Source: G963668605 sp963793625 (lineage in GTDB: Bacteria; Acidobacteriota; Terriglobia; Bryobacterales; Bryobacteraceae). From it: DNA of 64,000 bases. The notes under the pieces were generated by a model. The model saw only the letters and a program-made list of their open reading frames with translations. It did no database searches and was not told where the DNA came from. The position numbers and the translations under genes are program-made. The number at the start of each line of letters is the position of its first letter. Position 1 is the stretch's first letter. The stretch is from the NCBI GenBank assembly GCA_963793625.1, contig CAWCAT010000038.1, forward strand, positions 13,858-77,857, written 5' to 3'. This document shows, one piece after another, positions 38,490 to 46,416 of the stretch.

Positions 38490-40267
38490 TGACTCCGAAT
38501 GAGACTGAGCGGCAGACTACTATTCTGCTGGCCGAAGACGAGCAGGCTGTCGGAGCGTTTATCGCAGCGGCGCTCAGTTCCTGCGGCTTCCATGTGCTGA
38601 ATGCCACCGGTGGGAGTCAGGCGCTGGAGATGGCGCGTGAGCATAAAGGTGAAATTGATCTTTTGCTCTCGGACATCAGAATGCCGGAGATGACCGGATC
38701 TGAACTCGCCAAGGAGATTCGCAAGCTACGACCCGAGACGAAGATCCTGCTGATGTCCGGATATACTCCGGAAGACAGCCTGGAACCAGACTGGAATTTC
38801 CTGCCCAAGCCCTTCACTGTGGAGCTTCTGCTGAACATGGTGAAGCGCAGCCTCGAACAGATCCGCCAGGCTCGCGAATACGCTGAAGCGATTGTTGAAA
38901 CCATCAGGGAACCACTTTTGGTTCTGGACGCAGATTTAAAAGTTTTGACGGCGAATAACAGGTTTTACGAGAAATTCCAGATTTCCGCAGACCAGACCAT
39001 CGGCAGTCACATTTTCGAATTGGGGAGGGGTCAATGGAATATTCCACGGCTGCGCGAATTCCTCGAAGACTGGCTGCCTGTGGACCAATGGATTGAAGAT
39101 TTTGAGGTTGAGTTCGAGTTGCCTGCCGTTGGACGCAGGTACATGTTGCTCGATGCACGTCAAATTCAGCAGGCGGGCCTCGGCACGGGAATGATCCTGC
39201 TGGCTGCCCGGGACATAACGGATCGCAAGAAGGCCGAAGAAGCGTTACGCAAAAGCGAGTCCGCAATTCGTTCGCTCCTGGAATCCGCTCCGCGCGCAAT
39301 TATCGCAGCAGACGCGAACGGCTGCATCCGCGTGGCGAACCGGATGGCCGAGACTATTTTTGGCTACACCAGGGAAGAATTGCTGGGCCAACCTGTGGCA
39401 GCGCTGTTGCCCGAGGAAACGAACACCAGCGAGGCTCAGTCGCGCGATGGCGCTCGAGAGACAGTAGGGCTCCGAAAAGGGGCGACGCTCTTCCCTGCCG
39501 AGGTTACTGTCAGTTCGATCGAAACGGAAGACGGCACGCTCGTAGTCAGATTCATTGTTGACATCACCAAGCGCAAAGAAAACGAGGCGGCACTGTTCGG
39601 TTACCAGGAAGCTTTGCAGGGTCTGACGGCGAAGCTCATATCGGTTCAGGAGTCCGAAAGCAAGCATTTGGCTCGCGAGTTGCACGACGTTTTCAGCCAG
39701 AGGCTGGCCGTTTTGTGCATGGAGATCACGGAACTGCAGCAGTGGCCTGCTGAAAAGGCCGGCGAATTGAACCGCCGTCTCAGGTTACTCGTTGATAAGG
39801 TTGGATCGCTGGCTACCGATATCCACCAGATTTCCAGGCGGCTGCATCCCGCCATTCTGGATGATCTGGGCCTCACGGCCGCGCTCAAAAACGAGTGTCT
39901 GGCGTTCGCTCAGCAGAACAGCATTTCCGTCCCGTTCAACTCTGAGCGGGTTCCCAGGAAGCTGCCGGAAGATGTAGCCTTGTGCTTGTATCGTGTTGCC
40001 CAGGAAAGCCTGCGTAATGCCGCCAAACACGGACATTCCGCTGAAGTTCGGGTCAGCATCAGCGCCGATTCAGAAAACGTGGAACTCTCGATCCTGGATG
40101 ACGGCAGCGGCTTTGATTTCACGAGCGCCAAGGGAAAAGGCGGACTCGGGCTCGTCAGTATGGAAGAGCGCGTCAGACTCGTCAAGGGATCGTTTTCAAT
40201 TCAGTCCCAGCCGGGTAAAGGGACGGAGATCCATGTCCGGATTCCTTTACAGAAGGATCAGGAATGA
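38489..40267 (+). CDS. Receiver-PAS-PAS-HisKA_3 sensor kinase
   Basis: 592 residues. It has an N-terminal receiver (TILLAEDEQAV, Asp62 in LLLSDIRMPEM, FLPKPFT), PAS domains at about 130-250 and 258-370 with ARDITDRKKAEEAL and VDITKRKENEA connectors, then a HisKA_3 dimerisation domain with His399 in LARELHDVFSQRLAVL. The HATPase is of the NarX/DegS type (ALCLYRVAQESLRNAAKHGH, LSILDDGSGFD, GLGLVSMEERV). The receiver is suited to take phosphate from the preceding kinase (inference). The HisKA_3 core fits the NarL-type regulator whose start overlaps its stop (ATGA at 40264). It is soluble. Confidence 0.9.
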   Translation: MTPNETERQTTILLAEDEQAVGAFIAAALSSCGFHVLNATGGSQALEMAREHKGEIDLLLSDIRMPEMTGSELAKEIRKLRPETKILLMSGYTPEDSLEPDWNFLPKPFTVELLLNMVKRSLEQIRQAREYAEAIVETIREPLLVLDADLKVLTANNRFYEKFQISADQTIGSHIFELGRGQWNIPRLREFLEDWLPVDQWIEDFEVEFELPAVGRRYMLLDARQIQQAGLGTGMILLAARDITDRKKAEEALRKSESAIRSLLESAPRAIIAADANGCIRVANRMAETIFGYTREELLGQPVAALLPEETNTSEAQSRDGARETVGLRKGATLFPAEVTVSSIETEDGTLVVRFIVDITKRKENEAALFGYQEALQGLTAKLISVQESESKHLARELHDVFSQRLAVLCMEITELQQWPAEKAGELNRRLRLLVDKVGSLATDIHQISRRLHPAILDDLGLTAALKNECLAFAQQNSISVPFNSERVPRKLPEDVALCLYRVAQESLRNAAKHGHSAEVRVSISADSENVELSILDDGSGFDFTSAKGKGGLGLVSMEERVRLVKGSFSIQSQPGKGTEIHVRIPLQKDQE

Positions 40268-40905
40268 ACCGCCCGACAGTATTGCTTGCTGACGATCATG
40301 AGGTGGTGATTGAGGGATTGCGCCGCATCCTTGACCCCGAATTCGATATTGTCGGTACCGTGCCGGACGGCCGCGCCCTTGTAGCCGCTGCTGCAAGGCT
40401 TAACCCCGACGTGATTGTCGCCGACATTTCGATGCCATTACTCAACGGAGTCGAAGCGGCTCGCCAGATAAAGAGCGCCCAAAAGCGAATACACATTATT
40501 TTTTTGACAATGCATCCTGACGTGACTTACATCACGGAAGCATTGGAAGCTGGCAGTTCCGGGTATGTACTTAAGAGCTCCGCCGGGTCCGAACTGGTAA
40601 CAGCGATCCGCGAAGCTCTTGATGGGCGCTGTTATGTCACCCCTTCGATAGCCCTGCCGCTGGAAGGTGCCCTCAGAGACGGCCTGGCGGGCTCCCAGCG
40701 CAAGCCCGGCGTCCTGACCGCCCGCCAGCGCGAAGTCCTCCAGTTAGTCGCGGAGGGGCGCCCTGTGAAGGAGATCGCAGGAATCCTGCACTTGTCTTCA
40801 AGAACCGTCGAATTCCACAAATACGGAATTATGCGGCAACTCGGATTACGCACCACTGCGGAGTTGACGCATTATGCTATCAAGCATGGCATTCTGTCAA
40901 CCTAG
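40264..40905 (+). CDS. NarL/FixJ-type response regulator
   Basis: 213 residues. The receiver domain (PTVLLADDHEVVIEGLRRIL) has phospho-acceptor Asp54 in VIVADISMPLLNG, Thr in IIFLTMHP, and Lys in GYVLKSSAG. The C-terminal LuxR-type helix-turn-helix is LTARQREVLQLVAEGRPVKE, IAGILHLSSRTVEFHKYGIM. It binds DNA when phosphorylated by the HisKA_3 kinase encoded just upstream (ATGA overlap). It is the last gene of the kai operon and presumably its transcriptional output; its targets are not visible. The following 300 bases contain the structured leader of the RRM gene, which could be one target. Confidence 0.92.
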   Translation: MNRPTVLLADDHEVVIEGLRRILDPEFDIVGTVPDGRALVAAAARLNPDVIVADISMPLLNGVEAARQIKSAQKRIHIIFLTMHPDVTYITEALEAGSSGYVLKSSAGSELVTAIREALDGRCYVTPSIALPLEGALRDGLAGSQRKPGVLTARQREVLQLVAEGRPVKEIAGILHLSSRTVEFHKYGIMRQLGLRTTAELTHYAIKHGILST

Positions 40906-40952
40906 GACCTAGTAACTTTGCTAGTATTCCGTTCGACAAAACTTTGTTACTG

Positions 40953-41160
40953 TCTGTCTAGCGGTAGATAGAAGACGCGACCACAATCTGAAGCCCACAC
41001 AATCGTGTGGAGTACCACTCCCTGATGTGGTTTGGAAGGATCGCGGCGGACTGTGTGGAACCGACACGGCCCAGCTCCTACCCATGGTTTTTGCGGTGAG
41101 CCCTTGCAGGCTTCCGGAGGCCCGGGAGTAATCCCGGTGAAGCCGGCAAGGGTTGCCGGT
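40953..41160 (+). ncRNA. Multi-hairpin structured RNA candidate in the leader of the RRM gene
   Basis: Seven consecutive short hairpins are visible. They are TCTGTCT/AGATAGA (40953-40972), CCACAC/GTGTGG (40995-41010), ACCAC/GTGGT (41014-41031), CTGTGT/ACACGG (41051-41069), GGCTT/AGGCC with a CCGG loop (41109-41122), CCGGGA-GTAA-TCCCGG with a GNRA loop (41122-41137), and CCGGCAA-GGG-TTGCCGG (41143-41159). The stretch is non-coding, lies between the kai operon and an RRM protein gene on the same strand, and ends about 35 bases before the start codon. It could be a cis-regulatory leader (riboswitch, thermosensor or autoregulatory RRM target) or a separate RNA. I do not recognise an Rfam family. 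Base pairing was found by eye. Confidence 0.5.
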
Positions 41161-41194
41161 CGACCATGGTGGAGTGTTCTAACGGAGGCCTGCC

Positions 41195-41524
41195 GTGAGA
41201 TCGAAAGGACATAGAATCGTGAAGAACATTTTTGTTGGGAATCTGAGTTTTAGATCTAGCGAAGACACTGTACGTTCGCTCTTTGAGAAGTATGGAACAG
41301 TGGATCGCGTCAGTCTGGTGACGGATAGAGACACCGGGCAACTGAGGGGGTTCGGATTCGTCGAAATGACAAACGACTCCGAAGCAGAGAAGGCGATTGC
41401 CGCGCTCAATGGCGCCGAACTGGAAGGCAGGGTCCTGAACGTGAACGAAGCCCGCCCGAAAGGCGAACGCACGTTTAACAGCCGTGCGTCCGGCGGTTTT
41501 TCACCACGGCAATCCCGCTGGTAA
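41195..41524 (+). CDS. RRM-type RNA-binding protein
   Basis: A single RNA-recognition motif covers nearly the whole protein. RNP2 is IFVGNLSF, RNP1 is RGFGFVEM, and the helix/strand order is SSEDTVRSLFEKYG, VDRVSLVTDRDTG, EAEKAIAALNGAELEGR. A short Arg/Ser/Gly tail (FNSRASGGFSPRQSRW) resembles bacterial and cyanobacterial Rbp proteins. GTG 41195 has GGAGG 6 bases upstream; an internal GTG at 41219 gives the canonical start MKNIFVGN and is an alternative. It binds single-stranded RNA, probably as a stress or cold-inducible chaperone. The long structured leader before it suggests post-transcriptional control. Confidence 0.9.
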   Translation: MRSKGHRIVKNIFVGNLSFRSSEDTVRSLFEKYGTVDRVSLVTDRDTGQLRGFGFVEMTNDSEAEKAIAALNGAELEGRVLNVNEARPKGERTFNSRASGGFSPRQSRW

Positions 41525-41530
41525 CCTCTA

Positions 41531-41571
41531 AATGCCCGGACCGGTCAGTTTTGCTGCCCGGTCCGGACATT
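41531..41571. terminator. Terminator hairpin between convergent genes
   Basis: AATG-c-CCGGACCGG pairs with CCGGTCCGG-a-CATT, a stem of about 13 pairs with one mismatch and a 13-nt loop. It lies 7 bases after the RRM stop and 8 bases before the end of the converging thioredoxin-protein gene. The short CTTTCT run to its right would serve the plus strand. Confidence 0.65.
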
Positions 41572-41578
41572 CACCTTT

Positions 41579-43696
41579 CTAAAAGCCCCTTACGACTTCG
41601 ATCTGATCCAGCATTTTCTTGATCCATTCTGCATCATTAGACGAGCCAAATCCGACCTGCTCAAAGCGCAACAAGCCTGCGCGATCCACCACCCAATTGC
41701 GAGGAATGCTGAACCCGCCCAGATAACGATCCACAACATCCTTGGCAAATAAAACCGGGAAAGTGTACTTGTTTTCTTTCATGAACGGCTCGACCGCTCC
41801 GATAGTGTCATCCACGTTAAACGTAAGGATAATCACATCCTCGCGCTCCTTCGCCCGATCATAAAGCTTTTGAAAGTGCGGCAACTCCTCACGGCAAGGT
41901 CCACACCATGTCGCCCAGAGATTGATGAAGGCCGTCTTGCCGTTCAGACTCGCTTTCTTCCAGGTCTTACCCTGCAAATCGGTGATTTCAAATTCCGGCA
42001 GCGGACGTTCCAGCTTGGTCCACTGACCCGGTTGTGGGAGAGCATTGCTGCCCGACGAAGGAGCGGCACTCAACTGATCCAGCCAATGCTGCCAGCCTTC
42101 ATTGGTTCCGCCGAGTTCCTTCCAGATCGCCTCAGCGGGTCTGGTTAACCGTGTCGGAGTGCCGCTGGGGAATGTTGTTTTCCACGCACGTGCGGCAGAT
42201 CCATAGTAGGTAACTGCGTCCAGTTTACGGCCCTCTTCGACAGCCAGCCTCGCCATGTAGTCGTAATAGCGCGATTCATCACCCGGCAACATTCGGATTG
42301 CAGACTGAATCGAACTTGTACTCATAGCCGGCGGCTTGTCTTTCGGAGTCTCCGCAATTCTTTTCTCCCATTCCACAGTCTTGCGCTTGAATTCGCGCAG
42401 GCCACTGTCCATTTCGATCAGCGTCTTTCTGACCTCGTCCAGCTTTTTCTGTTTTAGATATGCGTCTGCCAGCAATCCCCAACCCATAGTCTTCTCGCGC
42501 CACACCGAAATTTCCTGTTGTTCTTTGCGATCGGCGCTCATCATCAGATCGTTTTCCTGATTCCCGTATCTTTTCGATAACTCGATTAGCCCTTCTTTCA
42601 CCAGACCCGGAACCTGATCCAGACGCAGATTGCGCCGGACATACATGGAAGCAATCTGGGTTGAGCTGGAAGGAGTGCTAATAACGGAATTCTTTCGGCT
42701 CTTCAAGGCTTCGAAATACTGGTCGATCGCTGCCAGAAACTCGCTATCCGGATGGTTTTCAAGATTTGCGAGTATCTGTGCTTTCTGAAGGTAAAAATAA
42801 GGCTCCCCGTTGCCAAGTGCAATCCATTCATCCGAGACCTTCAGCCGAGCCTCCTCCCGCTCCTTATACTTCTCCCCATAATTCACCTGGGGATCGCCCG
42901 TCTTTGGGTAAGGATTCTTCTTGTTCCAATCATTCATCGCTTGAAACACTTTTGAATTTCCTGAACCAGAGCTTCCATCCGAGGCCGAAATAGCCTTCTC
43001 GCCTTCCTTGTCGCCGATGATCTTGTAACCCTCTCGCAAAGCAAATACCGCCAGCTTGTTCACTTTCGGATCGAGAGCTTTCAATGATTCGAGGTCCTTG
43101 GCAACCTGCTCGCGCAGTTTGTTGTGCCCGGGAACAGGCGTAACCTTAAACTCCAAACGCCACAACGCGGGCCACGCGCTGAGTACGGTCACGTCCGTGC
43201 GGCCAGTTAGCAGAGTGCGAAAACGGGCTGTGGCCTCCCTCAAGTACTCCGAGTTTGGCAAACGCGACAAACGAGTGTAGGCGTCCACATTCTCCGGGCA
43301 AAGATTTACGTAAGCCCGCGCATTCACTTCAAATTTAGTGTCGTCACGAAAGGCTGGGTACGCATAGATGTCGGCCAGTTTAGCGAATGGCCAGGCGAAC
43401 TTCGGCTCCTTGCCGGTGATTTCAGTCAGGATCTTGATGGACTCCGGGGTCCGACTTCCCATCAACGACAGCGCATATAGATACTGGGCGACGCTGTCAT
43501 TTGGCGCCTTATCAGCGCGCTCTTTGAATTCCGCAATAACTGTTTCGGGCGCCCGCCCCGTGCTCCTCGAGGTCAGAATGCGTGCCTGGCTGGAGAAGAA
43601 GTCACCTTCGGTGGTCTGGCAGCCTGGTATTGCGGGTTCCTGCGCGCACATGAGGAAGGGGACGAACAAGAAAGCTGAGAGTACAGCCTTGAACAT
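41579..43696 (-). CDS. Secreted TPR-like protein with C-terminal TlpA thioredoxin domain
   Basis: About 705 residues from ATG 43696, which has AGGAGG upstream and begins a signal peptide (MFKAVLSAFLFVPFLMCA). The first 550 residues are helical with repeat-like stretches (SVAQYLYALSLMGSRTPESI, FAWPFAKLADIYAYPAF, AYLKQKKLDEVRKTLIEM). The last about 140 residues are a TlpA/ResA fold with the redox motif LWATWCGPCREELPHFQKLY and the cis-Pro region GGFSIPRNWVVDRAG. It probably acts as a periplasmic thiol-disulfide reductase with a substrate-binding helical part. It stands alone, divergent from the PPOX gene. Confidence 0.85.
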   Translation of the reverse strand: MFKAVLSAFLFVPFLMCAQEPAIPGCQTTEGDFFSSQARILTSRSTGRAPETVIAEFKERADKAPNDSVAQYLYALSLMGSRTPESIKILTEITGKEPKFAWPFAKLADIYAYPAFRDDTKFEVNARAYVNLCPENVDAYTRLSRLPNSEYLREATARFRTLLTGRTDVTVLSAWPALWRLEFKVTPVPGHNKLREQVAKDLESLKALDPKVNKLAVFALREGYKIIGDKEGEKAISASDGSSGSGNSKVFQAMNDWNKKNPYPKTGDPQVNYGEKYKEREEARLKVSDEWIALGNGEPYFYLQKAQILANLENHPDSEFLAAIDQYFEALKSRKNSVISTPSSSTQIASMYVRRNLRLDQVPGLVKEGLIELSKRYGNQENDLMMSADRKEQQEISVWREKTMGWGLLADAYLKQKKLDEVRKTLIEMDSGLREFKRKTVEWEKRIAETPKDKPPAMSTSSIQSAIRMLPGDESRYYDYMARLAVEEGRKLDAVTYYGSAARAWKTTFPSGTPTRLTRPAEAIWKELGGTNEGWQHWLDQLSAAPSSGSNALPQPGQWTKLERPLPEFEITDLQGKTWKKASLNGKTAFINLWATWCGPCREELPHFQKLYDRAKEREDVIILTFNVDDTIGAVEPFMKENKYTFPVLFAKDVVDRYLGGFSIPRNWVVDRAGLLRFEQVGFGSSNDAEWIKKMLDQIEVVRGF

Positions 43697-43829
43697 GAAG
43701 TATCCTCCTGGATAGGTCAAAGTAATGACGCCGGCAGAACAGTTTTTGTTTACAGGTACTTGAGATTAATTTGTCTGTAATCGACTTACTGGCAAACTCC
43801 CGGCGTACAATGTTCACGAGGAACCTACT

Positions 43830-44294
43830 ATGCCTGCCGATCTGGCCAAAGAAGCCCGGGAGCTCGTGGAGAGCGCGCGTTCGGGTGTCCTATGTACCAA
43901 CTCACATCTCAAACCTGGTTATCCCTTTGGATCTGTAACTCCCTACGCTGTTGACGGCCGTGGAAGCCCGCTGTTACTCCTGAGTTACATGGCTATGCAC
44001 ACGGATAACATTCAGGTTGATCCGCTTGTAAGTTTATTCGTAGCACAGCAATCGCCGGAAGGCGACGCGCTCAGCGCGGCACGCGTCAACATTCTCGGAC
44101 GCATTACGGCAGTTTCGGAAAAAGAGGTACCCGAAGTGCGCAGTCTTTACCTGGCAGCTCATCCCGAAGCCGAACAGTGGGTCAACTTTGGTGACTTCGC
44201 CTTTTACCGGCTTGAGATCGACAGCGCCTATTACATCGGCGGCTTTGGTTCCATGGGCTGGATTGAAGCGATAGAATACACGAAGCAGTCATGA
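43830..44294 (+). CDS. Pyridoxamine-5'-phosphate-oxidase-like FMN-binding protein
   Basis: 154 residues with a split-barrel PPOX/HugZ-like sequence: ARELVESARSGVLCTNSHLKPGYPFGS, VTPYAVDGRGSPLLLLSYM, THTDNI-like MAMHTDNIQVDPLVSLFVA, ARVNILGRITAVSEKEVPEV, and a WVNFGDFAFYRLEIDSAYYIGGFG end typical of heme/FMN split barrels. It is probably a small cytoplasmic flavin (or F420/heme) binding oxidoreductase; the cofactor cannot be decided by eye. Its stop overlaps the next start (ATGA at 44291), so it leads the sugar-oxidation operon. Confidence 0.82.
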   Translation: MPADLAKEARELVESARSGVLCTNSHLKPGYPFGSVTPYAVDGRGSPLLLLSYMAMHTDNIQVDPLVSLFVAQQSPEGDALSAARVNILGRITAVSEKEVPEVRSLYLAAHPEAEQWVNFGDFAFYRLEIDSAYYIGGFGSMGWIEAIEYTKQS

Positions 44295-45574
44295 AACTCA
44301 CACGAAGAAGTTTTGTTCTCGGCAGCAGCGCTGCTGCTTGCCTGATAGGCAAGGCAGCACCCGGCAACCGCATCAGCGTAGGCATGATCGGGGTGGGCCG
44401 GCAGACCGTTATCGTCAACCTGAAGCAGTTTCTGGCGATGCCCGATGTGCAGGTCGTAGCCGTCTGCGACGTGGATGCCTGGCGCGTTGACAAGGCAAAG
44501 CAGCAGGTGGAGGAGGCGTACGCCAAGCAGTCCGCATCCGCAGCCTATAAGGGCTGCAAGACCTATAAGGATTTCCGCGAACTGCTGCAGGACAAGAGCA
44601 TCGACGCGGTCATGATCGGGACCCCCGATCACTGGCACGTTCCAATGTCGATCGAAGCGATCAAGGCCGGCAAGGACGTTGCCTGTGAAAAGCCGCTCAC
44701 GCGCTTCATCGCCGAAGGACGCCAGTTGAGCGATCTTGCGACGAAACACAAGCGCGTCTTTCGCAACGACAGCGAGTTCCGTTCGCTGCAGAATTTTCAT
44801 CGCGCCGTCGAACTGGTACGCAATGGCAGGATCGGCAAGCTGCACACGATTCGCTCCGGCGTGCCGCAATCTGACGTCGGATGCCCACCGCAACCGAACA
44901 TGCCAGTTCCGTCCGATCTCGATTATGAGCGCTGGCAGGGGCCGGCTCCGCGCGCGCCCTACACCGAAAAGCGCGTTCACACACCGAAGTCGTATGATCG
45001 CCCGGGCTGGATGCGCCACCAGTTCTATTGCGACGGAATGGTAACGAACTGGGGCGCGCACCTGAATGACATCGCACAGTGGGGCAACAACACGGAACGA
45101 ACCGGACCCATCGAAGTCGAGGCGCGCGGAACGTTTCCACCGGCTGACAGTTTCTGGAACGTGATGCTGAGCTTTGAAGCCGAATATCGTTACGCAAACG
45201 GCGTCCGGATGTTCTACAAGAGCGAAAAGCCTTACGTCCGCTTCGAAGGCTCAGACGGATGGATTATGGCGGAGTTCGGCAAGCCCCTGCAGGCGCAACC
45301 AGCCGCAATCCTCGATTCGAAAATCCGCGAAGACGAGCTTCATTTCCCATTCAAATCCGACAAGCAGGATTTCATCGACGCAATCAAATCGCGTGGTCAG
45401 ACCCTGGAAGATGCCGAGGTCGGTCATCGCACGATGTCGCTGTGTCATCTGGCGAACATCGCTGTGCATGTCGGTGGCAAGCTGCAGTGGGATCCCGCTA
45501 AAGAGAAATTCACGAACAGCGCTGCGGCCAACGCATATCTATCGAAGCCGATCCTGGGGCCGAAGCGCGCATGA
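44291..45574 (+). CDS. Exported Gfo/Idh/MocA oxidoreductase
   Basis: 427 residues. A Tat signal (MKLTRRSFVLGSSAAACLIG) is followed by a Rossmann fold (ISVGMIGVGRQTVIVNLKQF, VVAVCDVDAW, DAVMIGTPDHWHVPMSIEAI, DVACEKPLTRFIAEGR with the catalytic EKP). The C-terminal part follows (DYERWQGPAPRAPYTEKRVH, MVTNWGAHLNDIAQWG, EDAEVGHRTMSLCHLANIAV). It oxidises or reduces sugars, likely in the periplasm with a bound cofactor. It is second in the operon, coupled by ATGA overlaps on both sides, next to a xylose-isomerase-like barrel. Intact. Confidence 0.9.
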   Translation: MKLTRRSFVLGSSAAACLIGKAAPGNRISVGMIGVGRQTVIVNLKQFLAMPDVQVVAVCDVDAWRVDKAKQQVEEAYAKQSASAAYKGCKTYKDFRELLQDKSIDAVMIGTPDHWHVPMSIEAIKAGKDVACEKPLTRFIAEGRQLSDLATKHKRVFRNDSEFRSLQNFHRAVELVRNGRIGKLHTIRSGVPQSDVGCPPQPNMPVPSDLDYERWQGPAPRAPYTEKRVHTPKSYDRPGWMRHQFYCDGMVTNWGAHLNDIAQWGNNTERTGPIEVEARGTFPPADSFWNVMLSFEAEYRYANGVRMFYKSEKPYVRFEGSDGWIMAEFGKPLQAQPAAILDSKIREDELHFPFKSDKQDFIDAIKSRGQTLEDAEVGHRTMSLCHLANIAVHVGGKLQWDPAKEKFTNSAAANAYLSKPILGPKRA

Positions 45575-46405
45575 GAAGCATATTGCTGAGCGCTGTTGCT
45601 CCTGTCGCCTTTGGGAGCAGCACAGGGACTGAACAATCCGTTTTTTGCTTTCGACAACGGCACCGGCCGTGATGACAAATTGCCGCTCTCCGAACAGGCG
45701 GAACTGGTCAAGAGAACCGGTTACGCGGGTATCGGCTATACCGGCACGCAACGCATCCCGGAGATGCTTGAAGCGCTCGAAAGCCGTGGACTCAAACTCT
45801 TCAGCATTTATGTCGCGGCACGCGTCGACCGTGACAAGCCGAGTTACGATCCGGGTCTGCCGCAGGCCCTGCAGCAGTTGAAAGGTCACGGAACCGTGCT
45901 CTGGCTGACTGTTCAGGGGCGCTCCACGGACGGTGAAGCTCGGGCTACAGCAATCGTTCGCGAAATCGCCGAGATGGCTGCCGCTTCCGGGGTACGCGTT
46001 GTACTTTACCCCCATGTCGGTTTCTACGTGGCCACCATCGAAGATGCATTACGCATACGAAAGCTGGTCGATCGTCCCAATGTCGGAGTCACGTTCAATC
46101 TGGCTCATTTTCTCGCGGCCAAGGACGAACCCAACCTGGACCAGCGTTTAAAAGACGCTCTGCCGTACCTCGAAATGGTCAGCATCAATGGTGCGGACCA
46201 CGAAGGCGAGTGGAATCGCTTGATTCAGCCGCTCGATCGCGGCGAGTTCGATGTGTTCGGTCTACTCAAAAAACTGCACACCCTTGGATACAAGGGTCCT
46301 GTCGGATTGCAGTGTTATCTGGTTCCGGGCGACCGGGAAGACAACCTGAGGCGCTCGATGGTCGCATGGCGCAAATTCGCCGCTCGTCTAGCATCCGAAA
46401 AGTGA
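45571..46405 (+). CDS. Sugar-isomerase-like TIM-barrel protein, one frameshift in the signal peptide
   Basis: The mature part (from NNPFFAFDNGTG) is a xylose-isomerase-like/AP-endonuclease-2 barrel: LSEQAELVKRTGYAGIGYTG, GLKLFSIYVAARVD, AAASGVRVVLYPHVGFYVAT, VGVTFNLAHFLAAKD, LEMVSINGADH and GPVGLQCYLVPGDRE. Asp/His/Glu metal ligands are at the usual strand ends. ATG 45571 overlaps the upstream stop and starts a signal peptide (MRSILLSAVA) that needs one base removed near 45601 to join LSPLGAAQG. The span is one base over 278 codons. If the reading is correct as it stands, TTG 45596 would be the start. It likely isomerises or epimerises the keto-sugars made by the flanking oxidoreductases. Confidence 0.8.
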
Positions 46406-46416
46406 AGTGGTTCACT

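Noticed and set aside
41122..41159. Hairpins considered as a terminator of the kai operon
   Set aside because: There is no T-tract, they are more than 200 bases after the last kai stop, and they belong to a longer run of stems leading into the RRM gene.
33819..41194. Search for a kaiA gene or kaiA fusion
   Set aside because: No frame in or around the operon resembles KaiA; the gaps between genes are too short to hold one.
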